Source: Lachnotalea glycerini (lineage in GTDB: Bacteria > Bacillota > Clostridia > Lachnospirales > Lachnospiraceae). From it: DNA of 58,870 nt. The stretch spans positions 982,311 through 1,041,180 of the forward strand of contig NZ_QICS01000001.1 in the NCBI RefSeq assembly GCF_003201285.1, written 5' to 3'. The notes below the pieces were generated by a model, which had not been told where the DNA came from, did not search any database, and worked only from the letters and a program-made list of their open reading frames with translations. This document shows, piece after piece, positions 46,863 to 56,054 of this stretch; within the stretch, counting starts at the first letter, position 1; each line of letters begins with the position of its first letter. A program made the translations under genes and the position numbers.

Positions 46863-47243
46863 TTACCTCCCATTTTCTTCAAATAATATATCCATCATTG
46901 TCCGCATATCTTCTTTCGACACTCCAATTGCTCTTCCTATATTATAAGCCTCTATCAGTTTTTCCTCTACCTGCTTAAGTCTTGCTTCCTTTAGTAATTC
47001 TAGATTGCCGGAGGCTGCAAAGCTCCCTTTTCCATGAACCGTTTTAATAAATCCTTCTGCCTCAAGTTCATCGTAGGCCCTTCTCGTCGTAAGTACACTA
47101 ACCCTTGTTTCATTCGCTAGATTCCTTATGGATGGAAGCAATTCTCCATCCCTTATTTCTCCGCTTAAGATTGCTTCTTTTATCTGATTCTTAAGCTGTT
47201 GATAGATTGGTATATCACTGCTGTTTGATATTATAATATTCAA
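46863..47243 (-). CDS. GntR-family regulator, YtrA type (second)
   Basis: A 126-residue repressor with a winged helix (IYQQLKNQIKEAILSGEIRDGELLPSIRNLANETRVSVLTTRRAYDELEAEG, residues about 12-65) and a short helical tail. Like the one at 6271-6642 it lacks a ligand domain. The start is TTG at 47243, with GGAGG six nt upstream. It most likely represses its own operon through the palindrome at 47274-47300. The recognition helix differs from the first GntR (VSVLTTRRAY against INPNTIQKAY). Confidence 0.87.
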   Translation of the reverse strand: MNIIISNSSDIPIYQQLKNQIKEAILSGEIRDGELLPSIRNLANETRVSVLTTRRAYDELEAEGFIKTVHGKGSFAASGNLELLKEARLKQVEEKLIEAYNIGRAIGVSKEDMRTMMDILFEENGR

Positions 47244-47273
47244 AATAACCCTCCACTGTGCTTACGTGTGCTT

Positions 47274-47329
47274 AACTGTATATTTAATTAATACACAGTT
47301 AGTATAATTCTGTATCGTATTTTTGTCAA
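47274..47329 (-). promoter_or_regulatory. SigA promoter and GntR operator of the second ABC module
   Basis: On the minus strand TTGACA (47329-47324) and TATACT (47306-47301) are 17 nt apart. The near-palindrome AACTGT-N15-ACAGTT (47274-47300, 11 of 13 pairs) abuts the -10. It shares TGTATTAA and ATACAGTTAA with the operator at 6683. Confidence 0.75.
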
Positions 47330-47358
47330 TACCTTTATGATATAAAATTAATGTGAAC

Positions 47359-47490
47359 TAGCGGACAAGTCCGCATCAGCTCCCTAATCCCTCACTCATG
47401 AGGGACTTGACCGCTTTGCCACGCCAAATGCTGTCACATAGTGACATTTTCCACTTGCACTCGTGCGCATAGTATTTTTATTTCACGAGG
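47359..47490. ncRNA. structured intergenic element with four hairpins
   Basis: This segment is richer in G+C than its surroundings. It holds GCGGAC-AA-GTCCGC (47361-47374), CCCTCA-N4-TGAGGG (47389-47404), TGTCAC-N3-GTGACA (47432-47446) and GCAC-N2-GTGC (47457-47466). A long-range pairing GCGGACAAGTC/GACTTGACCGC (47361-47371 with 47404-47414, one mismatch) is mutually exclusive with the first hairpin. CTCGTG/CACGAG (47460-47465, 47484-47489) can also pair. It may be a regulatory RNA or a repetitive element; no gene lies in it. The rest of the gap 47244-47597 holds the GntR promoter and a terminator. Confidence 0.4.
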
Positions 47491-47540
47491 AATCAAAGCA
47501 ATACGTTACCACAACAAGGTTCTCCTATGAAACAAGAAAA

Positions 47541-47574
47541 GGTCAATAATTGCTTACTATTACAATTATTGACC
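47541..47574 (-). terminator. terminator of the beta-sandwich repeat operon
   Basis: GGTCAATAATTG and CAATTATTGACC form a 12-bp perfect stem; on the minus strand TTTTCTT follows. Confidence 0.8.
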
Positions 47575-47597
47575 TCTAAATTTTATTCTAATTTAAA

Positions 47598-48479
47598 TTA
47601 TGAAACGATAAATTGTTCTTCATAAATCACATCATTTTGAAGCTTAGCTTTTACTAAATAGGAGCCTTTGTCTATATTTGCGAAAAAGTAAAAACCACAT
47701 TCATTCGTTTTTTGTATTTGTATCACTTTCTCACATGCAAATTCATCTAACCTATATAAAATTACCACTGCCTCTATAACTGCTTTAGTATTAGAAGTTA
47801 CAAATCCACTTATTGTGTTATTACTTGAAGCATTTTCTTTAATCAAATCAAAATATAAACTAATTCGATCAAATTTTTCAACTGTTATTTCTAATGGTTT
47901 CGTAAATATATACCCTTGTTTTTTTACTTCTATAATATAAATATCGGGTAAAACATTATAAATCAAAAATTGACCATTATGATTAGACGTAGTGAAATAA
48001 AATACATGGTCTATATCATCTATAGATTTCAAATAAATTTTTGCATCGTCAATTGGCTTTTTGCTGCAATTTTCTAATATTTTTCCATATACAATACCAT
48101 TTTCATAAATTATACTTCTTTCTAATTCAAACGATTGCTGTATAACCTCATTTTCTTTAATACAAACAGTTACTACACCAGATGTCATATAGCCTATGGC
48201 AGAAGCAATTACTTTATATTTTCCAACACTTAGTACGCTGCAAAATTGATACATCCCATTCTCATCAGTTGCAGTATGAAACATTTGATTACTGCTTTTA
48301 TCCAGTACTACAACTGTAGCATTACTTATTGGTTTGCCATTTGAACTTACATTTCCTGTTAAGAGTGTGTTTTCTTGTATAGGTGCCTTATCAAGTTCTA
48401 AGTTAATTGTAATATTTTCATTTTCGCTTATTTCAACTGGATTACTTCCTTTTAGTATATAAATATCCTTGATTAGCAT
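47598..48479 (-). CDS. carboxypeptidase-regulatory-like repeat protein B (no signal peptide)
   Basis: A 293-residue protein made of three beta-sandwich repeats of the carboxypeptidase regulatory/CnaB-like type. Each has a GxVxxNGKPISNATVVV entry, a Gly-x-Tyr-x-Phe turn (ENGMYQF, HNGQFLI, ECGFYFF) and a GxYxVxA exit (GKYKVIASAIGY, DIYIIEVKKQGY, GSYLVKAKLQN). There is no signal peptide, membrane span or sorting motif. It lies 3 nt after the sister gene and shares its N-terminal pattern, so they arose by duplication. A spore-surface role is inferred. Confidence 0.75.
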   Translation of the reverse strand: MLIKDIYILKGSNPVEISENENITINLELDKAPIQENTLLTGNVSSNGKPISNATVVVLDKSSNQMFHTATDENGMYQFCSVLSVGKYKVIASAIGYMTSGVVTVCIKENEVIQQSFELERSIIYENGIVYGKILENCSKKPIDDAKIYLKSIDDIDHVFYFTTSNHNGQFLIYNVLPDIYIIEVKKQGYIFTKPLEITVEKFDRISLYFDLIKENASSNNTISGFVTSNTKAVIEAVVILYRLDEFACEKVIQIQKTNECGFYFFANIDKGSYLVKAKLQNDVIYEEQFIVS

Positions 48480-48482
48480 TAT

Positions 48483-49340
48483 CTATATTTCCTCTTGCTT
48501 AGTTGATTTTATGATATAAGTGCCTGGATTTACATTGACAAATAAATATTTACCGGAAACATTGGTTCTGGTCGTATCCACAAGTGTTTCCACTCCATTT
48601 GTTACTAAATATAAAGCCACGCCTGCGCTGCTAATTGGAATATTTGATATACTTTCTTTGATAAAGCCGCTAATGGTGCCTGTATTGGATAAAGTATCCT
48701 CGATTAATGAGATTTGGCTATTAATAAATTCATTTGTTGTAATACTAAATGGTGCACTTTGGTTTGTATAATATCCTTGCTTTGCTGCTGTCACATAATA
48801 ATCACCTTCAGGAATCAAACCGAATATATATTGTCCTTGATCATTTGTTGAAGTAGTAATGATAAGTGTGGGGTCTGGTAGAGTATTACTATATAAGCTA
48901 ACAACTGCATCGTTTAGAGGAGTTTCTCCATTGGTTGTTCTTATTATTCCATATACAACATTTAAATTTGCTTCTGCATCTGCCGTTAAAATAATTGTAA
49001 CTGTGGTATTTCTATTGGATAAAATTGTTATTGGTGTAGTAAGTGGTAAAAGATAACCATCTTTAATAGCTGTAACTTTATAGGATCCAACTGGCAGATT
49101 AGCAATTGTAAACTGTCCAGTACCACCAGTATTTGTGTGTTCTATTGGATTATCATTAATATCGTATACCTTTACTGTTGCCCCACTTAAACCAACTCCA
49201 CCTGAAGTTACCGTACCAACTAGATTTCCACTGGTAGCAAATGGATTTACAACTAATTGTAAATTTTGTGTAATTTCCTCTCTTCCTGTAAGGTCAAAAA
49301 TAGGAGTATATCCCAGTATATATTGATCATTTAAAGCCAT
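48483..49340 (-). CDS. carboxypeptidase-regulatory-like repeat protein A (no signal peptide)
   Basis: A 285-residue protein with three similar repeats: GNLVGTVTSGGVGLSGATVKVYD ending GSYKVTAIKDGYLLP; NVVYGIIRTTNGETPLNDAVVSLY ending GDYYVTAAKQGYYTN; and GTISGFIKESISNIPISSAGVALY ending GTYIIKSTKQEEI. It begins MALNDQYILGYTPIFDLTG, with no signal peptide. Such folds usually occur in secreted or wall-bound proteins, so its absence is unusual. It is the first gene of a two-gene operon behind a sigma-K-like promoter. Confidence 0.78.
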   Translation of the reverse strand: MALNDQYILGYTPIFDLTGREEITQNLQLVVNPFATSGNLVGTVTSGGVGLSGATVKVYDINDNPIEHTNTGGTGQFTIANLPVGSYKVTAIKDGYLLPLTTPITILSNRNTTVTIILTADAEANLNVVYGIIRTTNGETPLNDAVVSLYSNTLPDPTLIITTSTNDQGQYIFGLIPEGDYYVTAAKQGYYTNQSAPFSITTNEFINSQISLIEDTLSNTGTISGFIKESISNIPISSAGVALYLVTNGVETLVDTTRTNVSGKYLFVNVNPGTYIIKSTKQEEI

Positions 49341-49405
49341 AATTTTTCTTTCCTTTTCTAATATACTAAGAAGATTAAAATACTAAAATATAATCTTACT
49401 CAAAA

Positions 49406-49433
49406 TACAATATGATATAATACACATTTTGTT
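49406..49433 (-). promoter_or_regulatory. candidate sigma-K-type (mother-cell) promoter
   Basis: On the minus strand AAC (49433-49431), 16 nt, then CATATTGTA (49414-49406) matches the sigma-K pattern AC-N16-CATA-N3-TA of Bacillus, with gene start about 66 nt further. The same spacing occurs in front of cotJ. Confidence 0.5.
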
Positions 49434-49544
49434 AAATAAAAAAACACAATATTAATAATTACTGCGCTTTTATTCTTAATATCATATCTTCCACTTTCCT
49501 AAAGCTTTTGAGTTAAATTTAATTAGTTTCCTATGTCTTTCTAA

Positions 49545-50420
49545 CTAATCATTTGGCCGGATATAAAAATTACCTTCAAGCTGTTCTGTCTTAACAATAT
49601 TAATAAATGCATGTTCATCGATGTCTCTAATTCTGGAAACTACTTTTTTTACCTCTTCTCTGCCTACCACTGAATATACCATAGTTCTTTGTCTTTTCTC
49701 AAAAGTACCAAATCCGCTGAAGCAGGTAGATGCATGTCTTGTAGATTCACTTATCACTCTGGCTACCTGCTCTGGAAATTCTGTAATAATAAATAGTGTA
49801 TTTTTTTTATATCTTTTATAAGATATTTGAAGCACCTGCGTCGATGTAAACTGAAAAATAATTGAATACAGTGCTCTGTCCCACCCAAAAAGGAAACCGC
49901 CAATGAGTAGAATCACTGCGTTACCAAACAAAATATAATTCCATGCATCAATACCATGTTTTTTTGATAAAAAAATTGCAATAAAGTCAGTCCCTCCGCT
50001 TGTCGCATCTGCAAACAGACACATACTGATTGCTGCTCCGGAAACCAAGCCACCAAATATACTAATTAAAAGTATGTCATAAGTAATCGCATACGTAGGC
50101 AGGATATCTGTAAAAATACTGGTAAGAATAATCATTATACAAGAATAAACTGTAAATTTCTTACCAATATGTCGAAAGCTTACAATTACAGGTATAGAAT
50201 TTAATAATAAATTTACAAATGCAAACGATATATTCAGATGGAAATATTTTTTCCCAATTTGCTGAATTAAAATAGTAAGACCTGTAAACCCTCCCGGAAT
50301 AAGCTCTCCGGCTTTTACAAAACTCTTGATATTTAAAGCCATAACGATTGATGCTGCCACTACCAACGTAATCCTAATCATATCCTTACGCAAAGCCTTT
50401 TGTTTATAATTTAATTCCAT
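49545..50420 (-). CDS. YitT-family membrane protein
   Basis: A 291-residue protein with an N-terminal part of about six spans (DUF161-type, containing IPGGFTGLTILIQQIG and ATSGGTDFIAIFLSKKHG) and a C-terminal DUF2179 domain (about 215-285, RHASTCFSGFGTFEKRQRTMVYSVVGR...VVSRIRDIDEHAFINI). This is the YitT arrangement. Function is not known; a transporter role is only suspected. The ATG follows GAGGT. It stands alone on the minus strand. Confidence 0.87.
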   Translation of the reverse strand: MELNYKQKALRKDMIRITLVVAASIVMALNIKSFVKAGELIPGGFTGLTILIQQIGKKYFHLNISFAFVNLLLNSIPVIVSFRHIGKKFTVYSCIMIILTSIFTDILPTYAITYDILLISIFGGLVSGAAISMCLFADATSGGTDFIAIFLSKKHGIDAWNYILFGNAVILLIGGFLFGWDRALYSIIFQFTSTQVLQISYKRYKKNTLFIITEFPEQVARVISESTRHASTCFSGFGTFEKRQRTMVYSVVGREEVKKVVSRIRDIDEHAFINIVKTEQLEGNFYIRPND

Positions 50421-50599
50421 ACATCTTTACCTCTTTATATATATTGTAATTGGAATGCTGCTGTTGTACTAATTAAGTTATTATAACCCATAATAATTTA
50501 AGTTAAAACAATCGTATTTGTTGAATATAAGAAGATGATAATGCTTTATTCTATAAGATTTCATACTTTAACCCAAACGTGAACTTCTGATAGAAAAAA

Positions 50600-50628
50600 C
50601 TGGCAGAATCGACTTTCCAATCTGCCAG
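50600..50628 (-). terminator. gltX terminator
   Basis: CTGGCAGA and TCTGCCAG pair over a 13-nt loop; on the minus strand TTTTTT follows. Confidence 0.85.
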
Positions 50629-50662
50629 CTAATTCTAATAATTTGTTATGTTTTCTAACAAA

Positions 50663-52114
50663 TTAATCACTAAGTTTCTCTATTGCTGCTTTAATTCTTT
50701 TGATAGATTCATCTTTACCAATGACCTCCATTATTTCGGTCGCACCGGCCGGTGTCATTTGTTTCCCCGAAACAGCCGTTCGAATTGGCCACATTACATA
50801 TCCATTCTTATAGCCTGTTCGCTCTGTAAACTTTAACAAAACATCATATAGAGCATCATTACTGTAATCCTCTTGTGCTTCTAATATAGGGAGCATTTCC
50901 TTTAATACCTCCAATGAAGTGTCCGCATTGGTTTTCATTTTCTTATGTGTATACATTGCTTTATCATATTCTGGAATTTCTTCAAAAAAGTCAATTAAGT
51001 CAGCTATATCAGGAAATATTTCTATCCTTGTTTTAACCATTCCTGCAATTTTCTTAAGATCATAGTCTTTTGTAATTACCTTTTCAATATATGGCTTTGC
51101 CATTTCATAAAATTGCTCCATTTCCATGGCTTTTATATATTCACCGTTCATCCACTTTAACTTTACCACATCAAATACAGCTGGAGCCTTGCTCATATGA
51201 TGATAATCGAATTTTTCAATCAGTTCCTGTAAAGAAAAAATTTCTTGATTATCTTCCGGACTCCATCCTAATAAAGCAACAAAGTTAACGACTGCTTCTG
51301 TTAAAAACCCTTGTTCTATTAAATCTTCGTAAGAGGAATGTCCGCTTCGTTTGCTTAGCTTCTTATGCTCTTCGTTTGTTATCAATGGGCAATGAACATA
51401 TGTTGGGACTTCCCATCCAAATGCCTCGTATAAACGATTGTACTTAGGTGATGAAGATAAATACTCATTACCCCGGACTACATGTGTAATTCCCATTAAA
51501 TGATCGTCCACTACATTTGCGAAATTGTAAGTAGGATAACCATCCGACTTGATTAATATCATATCATCCAGTTCTGCATTATCTACCGTTATTTCACCAT
51601 AAATATCGTCCTGAAAAGTTGTTGTTCCTTCTGATGGATTGTTTTGCCTGATTACATACGGAATACCTTTTTCCAGATTTGCTTCTACATCTTCCTTAGA
51701 AAGTGATAAACAATGCTTGTCGTACACTACTATTTCTTTTCCAGCAACCTCTTGCTTTAACGATTCTAGTCTTTCCTTATCGCAAAAGCAATAATAAGCC
51801 TCTTTTTTTTCTACTAACTGCTTTGCATATTTTAAGTATAATCCCTGCTCATGTCTCTCGCTTTGAACATAAGGACCAACTCCACCATCCTTGTCCGGAC
51901 CTTCATCGTGTACTAATCCAGTCTTAGCTAATGTACGATAAATTATTTCTAATGCGCCTTCTACAAATCTTTCCTGATCTGTATCCTCTATTCTTAAAAG
52001 AAAGTCTCCGCCTTCATGTTTTGCAATCAAAAATGCATATAATGCAGTTCTTAAATTACCGACGTGCATTCTTCCTGTCGGGCTAGGTGCAAATCTTGTT
52101 CTAACTTTTTTCAT
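50663..52114 (-). CDS. gltX: glutamyl-tRNA synthetase
   Basis: A 483-residue class I synthetase charging tRNA-Glu. The HIGH-type motif is [13 protein letters not shown] (residues about 7-19), and the KMSKS-type loop is HKKLSKRSG (about 239-247). A C-terminal anticodon-binding domain ends the protein. Whether it discriminates tRNA-Glu from tRNA-Gln is not clear from the sequence. The ATG at 52114 is chosen because the synthetase motifs then lie at normal positions and AGGAGA precedes it; an in-frame start 17 codons upstream has no support. No T-box is visible. Confidence 0.96.
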   Translation of the reverse strand: MKKVRTRFAPSPTGRMHVGNLRTALYAFLIAKHEGGDFLLRIEDTDQERFVEGALEIIYRTLAKTGLVHDEGPDKDGGVGPYVQSERHEQGLYLKYAKQLVEKKEAYYCFCDKERLESLKQEVAGKEIVVYDKHCLSLSKEDVEANLEKGIPYVIRQNNPSEGTTTFQDDIYGEITVDNAELDDMILIKSDGYPTYNFANVVDDHLMGITHVVRGNEYLSSSPKYNRLYEAFGWEVPTYVHCPLITNEEHKKLSKRSGHSSYEDLIEQGFLTEAVVNFVALLGWSPEDNQEIFSLQELIEKFDYHHMSKAPAVFDVVKLKWMNGEYIKAMEMEQFYEMAKPYIEKVITKDYDLKKIAGMVKTRIEIFPDIADLIDFFEEIPEYDKAMYTHKKMKTNADTSLEVLKEMLPILEAQEDYSNDALYDVLLKFTERTGYKNGYVMWPIRTAVSGKQMTPAGATEIMEVIGKDESIKRIKAAIEKLSD

Positions 52115-52368
52115 TTTACCTACTCTCCTATTCACTAAATATAGACCTATTTGGCTATTATACACTTTATTTTTATAATCATCAATGTTATTTTATAATA
52201 ATTTATATGTACATAATTTTTAATTTTTCGTGTATATGCTAGATTATAAGTAGTATATACCATTCCTTTTTCTTGCCTGCCTTTTAAAAATTGATCCTTT
52301 AGCAATAAACCTATATAAAAATGTGTTTTACCTAAACAAGCTTTTATTTTTAAATGGAGGGTATCATT

Positions 52369-52893
52369 ATGAGCGAATATGCTGTTTTATATTTAAGCGT
52401 CACTGGTAACACAGAAAAAATAGCTGCTGCAATATATCAGTCTATTTCATCTTCTTCTAAAGATATTTGTAAAATAGACGGCAGTATCACAACAGATTTT
52501 GCTGAAAACTATTTTATAGGATTTTATTTACATCAGGGATTAGCCCCTGAGCCTATTTCTGCTTTTCTCAAAAAACTTCATGGGAAAAATATTGCTCTCT
52601 TTGGCACATGTGGTTATGGCTTTAATCAATCTTATTTTAACCATATTGAAAGTAAAATTTCAAACATTATACCCTTTGATAATAATTACTTAGGCTGCTT
52701 TTTATGTCAAGGAAAGATGCCGATTACAATCAGAAACGAATATGAGAAAAAGCTCCTAGGAGATGAAAAAAATTATATACTAAATAATCTAATTAAAAAT
52801 TTTGATAATGCTATGCTTCATCCAAATGAAGAAGACATCAAAAATGCTGAAACCTATGCCCAAGAAGTCATTTGGAAATTAAAAGGGAATTAG
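52369..52893 (+). CDS. flavodoxin-family protein
   Basis: A 174-residue flavodoxin-fold protein. The phosphate loop SVTGNTEKIAAAIY is at residues about 8-21. The later ALFGTCGYGFNQSYF and LGCFLCQGKMP are in places where flavodoxins bind the ring of FMN. It carries electrons or acts with an unknown oxidoreductase; the BilS-like proteins of bilirubin reductase operons are one related type, but no partner is encoded here. The ATG at 52369 follows GGAGGG by seven nt. It is monocistronic. Confidence 0.75.
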   Translation: MSEYAVLYLSVTGNTEKIAAAIYQSISSSSKDICKIDGSITTDFAENYFIGFYLHQGLAPEPISAFLKKLHGKNIALFGTCGYGFNQSYFNHIESKISNIIPFDNNYLGCFLCQGKMPITIRNEYEKKLLGDEKNYILNNLIKNFDNAMLHPNEEDIKNAETYAQEVIWKLKGN

Positions 52894-52905
52894 AATTGTA
52901 TTATT

Positions 52906-52940
52906 CAAAAAGCTGGCAGAAAAATTCTGACAGCTTTTTG
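52906..52940 (+). terminator. terminator of the flavodoxin gene
   Basis: CAAAAAGCTG/CAGCTTTTTG outer and CAGAA/TTCTG inner pairing form one long stem with single mismatches, followed by few T. It may work in both directions. Confidence 0.7.
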
Positions 52941-53007
52941 GATTGAGTAGAAATCACTCTAAATTTCCTATTATATATGCACTCCGTATAGGAACTTTGT
53001 TTCTTTA

Positions 53008-54039
53008 CTATTCATAACGTTCTATATCATATCCAGCTTCCTTAATTGCATCGATAAAATCTCCTAACACTTCTGTATTTGTTGTTGATACAGCATGAAG
53101 TAGATAGATCGCACCTGGGTGAAGCTTTTCTTTCATTGTTTTTAGCGCTTCGGTCTTATCTGGCTGTGCATCTGTTATCCAATCTTTATATGCAAAGCTC
53201 CAAAATACTGATTTGTAACCTAAATTATGTACAATTGCCAATGATTGCTCGCTAAATGCTCCTGTTGGATAACGAAATAAATCCATTGTGTAGTTATAAT
53301 TCTCAAGCACATAATCATGTACACCAATTAATTCATTTTGCTGATCCTCTACCGTTGCTAGAGATGGCAAACCATTTGATGGATGATTTACACTATGATT
53401 ACCGACAACATGTCCTTCCTCTATCATTCTTTTTACCAAGTCAGGATTAGACTTTGCATATGGAAGAGTAATAAAAAATACCGCCTTTACATTTTTCTCT
53501 TTCAAGGTATCCAATATTTTGGCTGTATTACCCGTTGGTGAATTAGCTTCTGGGTATTCATAACCTTCATCAAAAGTTAAAAATACTGCATCTGAATCTG
53601 TTCTTACAAAGTCTGCGCCTAAATATCCGTATTGATTCTGATACATGGTGCAGCCAACAGGAACATTATTATCATCTACATTTCCACCTTGACCCCAGCC
53701 TTTTGATTCCGTACTTAAACCATCCAATGAAATCTGCTCTATTGGTTGTTCTTCCTGCTCTGTCGTTTGATTTTCTGAAGTTGTCTGATTGCTTTGTGCT
53801 TCGTCAGATGTTGTATCATCATTTGTGCTTGATGTTTGAACTGACTGCTGTTCCTCTGTATTACTAACTGCTCCTGCCTGATTTTCTTCTTGAGCATTCT
53901 CTGTGTCAGTTGTCTGATCGGTTGAATTATCCTGTGTCGTAATCTCTGTCTGTGCTAATGTATCTTTTGAATCTTTACCTTTACAGCCGGCTGCTAATGC
54001 CACCATTAATAATACGATTAGATATTTATTCTTTTTCAT
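53008..54039 (-). CDS. polysaccharide deacetylase lipoprotein, PdaA-like
   Basis: A 343-residue lipoprotein. The lipobox is LAAGC (C19). A disordered Gln/Thr/Ser/Glu/Asn linker of about 85 residues follows, then a NodB domain (about 145-340): TFDEGYEYPEA (the motif-1 Asp, with Glu after it), NHSVNHPSN (zinc His pair), DLFRYPTGAFSEQS, and LLHA at the end. The pattern matches PdaA, which removes acetyl from muramic acid to form spore-cortex muramic lactam. It probably acts on peptidoglycan. Its order among neighbours gives no more information. Confidence 0.88.
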   Translation of the reverse strand: MKKNKYLIVLLMVALAAGCKGKDSKDTLAQTEITTQDNSTDQTTDTENAQEENQAGAVSNTEEQQSVQTSSTNDDTTSDEAQSNQTTSENQTTEQEEQPIEQISLDGLSTESKGWGQGGNVDDNNVPVGCTMYQNQYGYLGADFVRTDSDAVFLTFDEGYEYPEANSPTGNTAKILDTLKEKNVKAVFFITLPYAKSNPDLVKRMIEEGHVVGNHSVNHPSNGLPSLATVEDQQNELIGVHDYVLENYNYTMDLFRYPTGAFSEQSLAIVHNLGYKSVFWSFAYKDWITDAQPDKTEALKTMKEKLHPGAIYLLHAVSTTNTEVLGDFIDAIKEAGYDIERYE

Positions 54040-54136
54040 AAGTTCTCCTTCATTTTTATAGCAAATTTTTATCTGTCAATATTAAGCAGTTTTAAATGAC
54101 CGCTTATTATCATATCTAATATATTTTACAAACCAA

Positions 54137-55495
54137 TTACTTAAGCATTACATTATCCTTAATTTTTGATTTAGTTATCTTATTCATTCGAATATAGTAT
54201 ACCGGAATAATAGGAATCAATGCACTAATCCATGCTGCTGGCTCTGCTAAACATGCCCCAGAAAATCCGATTATCCGAGCTAATGTAAATGCTACCACTC
54301 CTCTTGCCATTAATTCAAACAATCCTCCTAGCATTGGGAACAAACCGTCTCCCAAACCTTGAAGTGCGTTTCGGTAAATAAAAATCAGACCTAATGCGGG
54401 GTAGAATCCGACCGTTATATTAAAATACCTCTGAGCAGTTTCGATTACCTGTGTTTCATCACCTGACACAAAGATTTCAACCAGATAATGGCCAGAAAAA
54501 ATCAATATGACTGCAGCAATTACACTGTAGCACAAGGATAACACAATTGCCTCATTTACCCCTTTTCTAATCCGTTCATTTTGCCCCGCTCCTATATTTT
54601 GACCGACATAGGTTGCCATGGTAGCTCCCAATGAAAGAAATGGCTGTGTAATGATTTGCTGTGCTTTACCTGCTACTGTAAAGGCAGCAATATAAACTGC
54701 TCCTAATACGTTAAGAGCCGTTTGAATGATCATAACTCCCATAGCCGTAATAGAAAACTGAAGCGACATTGGTATTCCTATTTTCATTAGATTTATGGCA
54801 CTGCTTCCTGAAAATTCTAAATCCTCTTTGGTTATTCTTAAGAGCGGATATTTCTTTTTGATATAAGCAAAGCATAATATTGCAGATACTGCCTGTGCAA
54901 TCACGGTAGCATATGCAACTCCCGATACACCTAATTTACAAACTATAACAAAAAAAAGATCTAATACAATATTGACAACTGATGCAATAGCCAAAAATAC
55001 CAGTGAACTTTTACTATCTCCTAATGCTCTTAGAATCGCTGACAATAAGTTATAAATCATCGTAATGCCAATACCTGCAAATATTATTTTAGTATATGTA
55101 CTAGAATCATTAAAAATATTTTCCGGTGTTTTCATTATCCTTAATACAGAATCTATCCCGAATAGCGTCATAATGGTAAGAATGATTGCTGTAATAACAG
55201 ACAGATAACCTGACATAACAGTAAAATGACGTACTCTCTTTTCATCTTTAGCACCATAACTTTGCGCAATCAGTACGGAAAATCCACTTGTCATTCCCAT
55301 TACTACTCCCATAATCAAAAATACAATGGAGCCTGTTGCCCCAACCGCTGCAAGTGCATTTACTCCTACAAATCGCCCTACTACTGCTGAATCCACAATA
55401 TTATATAATTGCTGAAATACATTGCCTATTACAAGTGGTATGCCAAACTTAAAAATCAAGCTTCTTGGATTCCCAACGGTCATATCATTTGTCAT
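54137..55495 (-). CDS. MATE-family efflux pump (copy 3)
   Basis: A 452-residue pump with about 12 spans. It begins MTNDMTVGNPRSLIFKFGIPLVIGN and has FQQLYNIVDSAVVGRFVG, then LSLGATMATYVGQNIGAGQNERIR in the second half. It is the group of MATE proteins often near VanZ in clostridia. The substrate is unknown. Its ATG follows GGAG by eight nt and starts just after the VanZ stop, so they form an operon. Confidence 0.9.
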   Translation of the reverse strand: MTNDMTVGNPRSLIFKFGIPLVIGNVFQQLYNIVDSAVVGRFVGVNALAAVGATGSIVFLIMGVVMGMTSGFSVLIAQSYGAKDEKRVRHFTVMSGYLSVITAIILTIMTLFGIDSVLRIMKTPENIFNDSSTYTKIIFAGIGITMIYNLLSAILRALGDSKSSLVFLAIASVVNIVLDLFFVIVCKLGVSGVAYATVIAQAVSAILCFAYIKKKYPLLRITKEDLEFSGSSAINLMKIGIPMSLQFSITAMGVMIIQTALNVLGAVYIAAFTVAGKAQQIITQPFLSLGATMATYVGQNIGAGQNERIRKGVNEAIVLSLCYSVIAAVILIFSGHYLVEIFVSGDETQVIETAQRYFNITVGFYPALGLIFIYRNALQGLGDGLFPMLGGLFELMARGVVAFTLARIIGFSGACLAEPAAWISALIPIIPVYYIRMNKITKSKIKDNVMLK

Positions 55496-55496
55496 T

Positions 55497-56003
55497 TTAT
55501 TTTCTCCTCTTACGTTTCCTTCTAGGTCTAAATACGGTCATTCTTCCTGTCCATCCAACAATTCTTACTACAATAACACCGAGTATCATTCCAATGGAGT
55601 CTATTGCAACATCCTTTTTGGAAGCTGTTCTTCCTGCCACGAAAGACTGATGGTACTCGTCTAATGTTGCATAGGTAATGCATATGCTTCCAGTCAATAT
55701 CATAAGCCAAATTCCTCTTATCCCATACACATACAGGGGAAATGCAATTGCTACCGCAAGGCATGCATACTCCGTCATATGAGCCGCTTTTCTCACTGCA
55801 TAGTGTATTCTTTGTTTATAATAACTAATTTGTTCGTTGCTAAGGTTTAGGCTGATTAGTTGATTTGCTGTTACGACTATCTGTTCACTTACCTTGTAGC
55901 TTAAGTCTGAAGATGTGGTCCCATTATCAGCTGAAAAAGAATATATCATGTACATCATTAAAATAGCCGGTATAAAGGATAATGGCTTTAATAAATTTAT
56001 CAT
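55497..56003 (-). CDS. VanZ-family membrane protein
   Basis: A 168-residue membrane protein with four spans. The VanZ motif region AAHMTEYACLAVAIAF and YATLDEYHQSFVAGRTASKKDVAIDSIG carries the conserved His-Glu and Asp-Glu-x-x-Gln. The C-terminus is very basic (RPRRKRKRRK). VanZ confers teicoplanin tolerance in enterococci, but most homologues have no known role. The ATG at 56003 is chosen for the GGAGG seven nt upstream. Confidence 0.85.
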   Translation of the reverse strand: MINLLKPLSFIPAILMMYMIYSFSADNGTTSSDLSYKVSEQIVVTANQLISLNLSNEQISYYKQRIHYAVRKAAHMTEYACLAVAIAFPLYVYGIRGIWLMILTGSICITYATLDEYHQSFVAGRTASKKDVAIDSIGMILGVIVVRIVGWTGRMTVFRPRRKRKRRK

Positions 56004-56054
56004 TGTAATTCCTCCAATATTAAAATCAAATGTCTCTAATTTCATAACAAAGTT

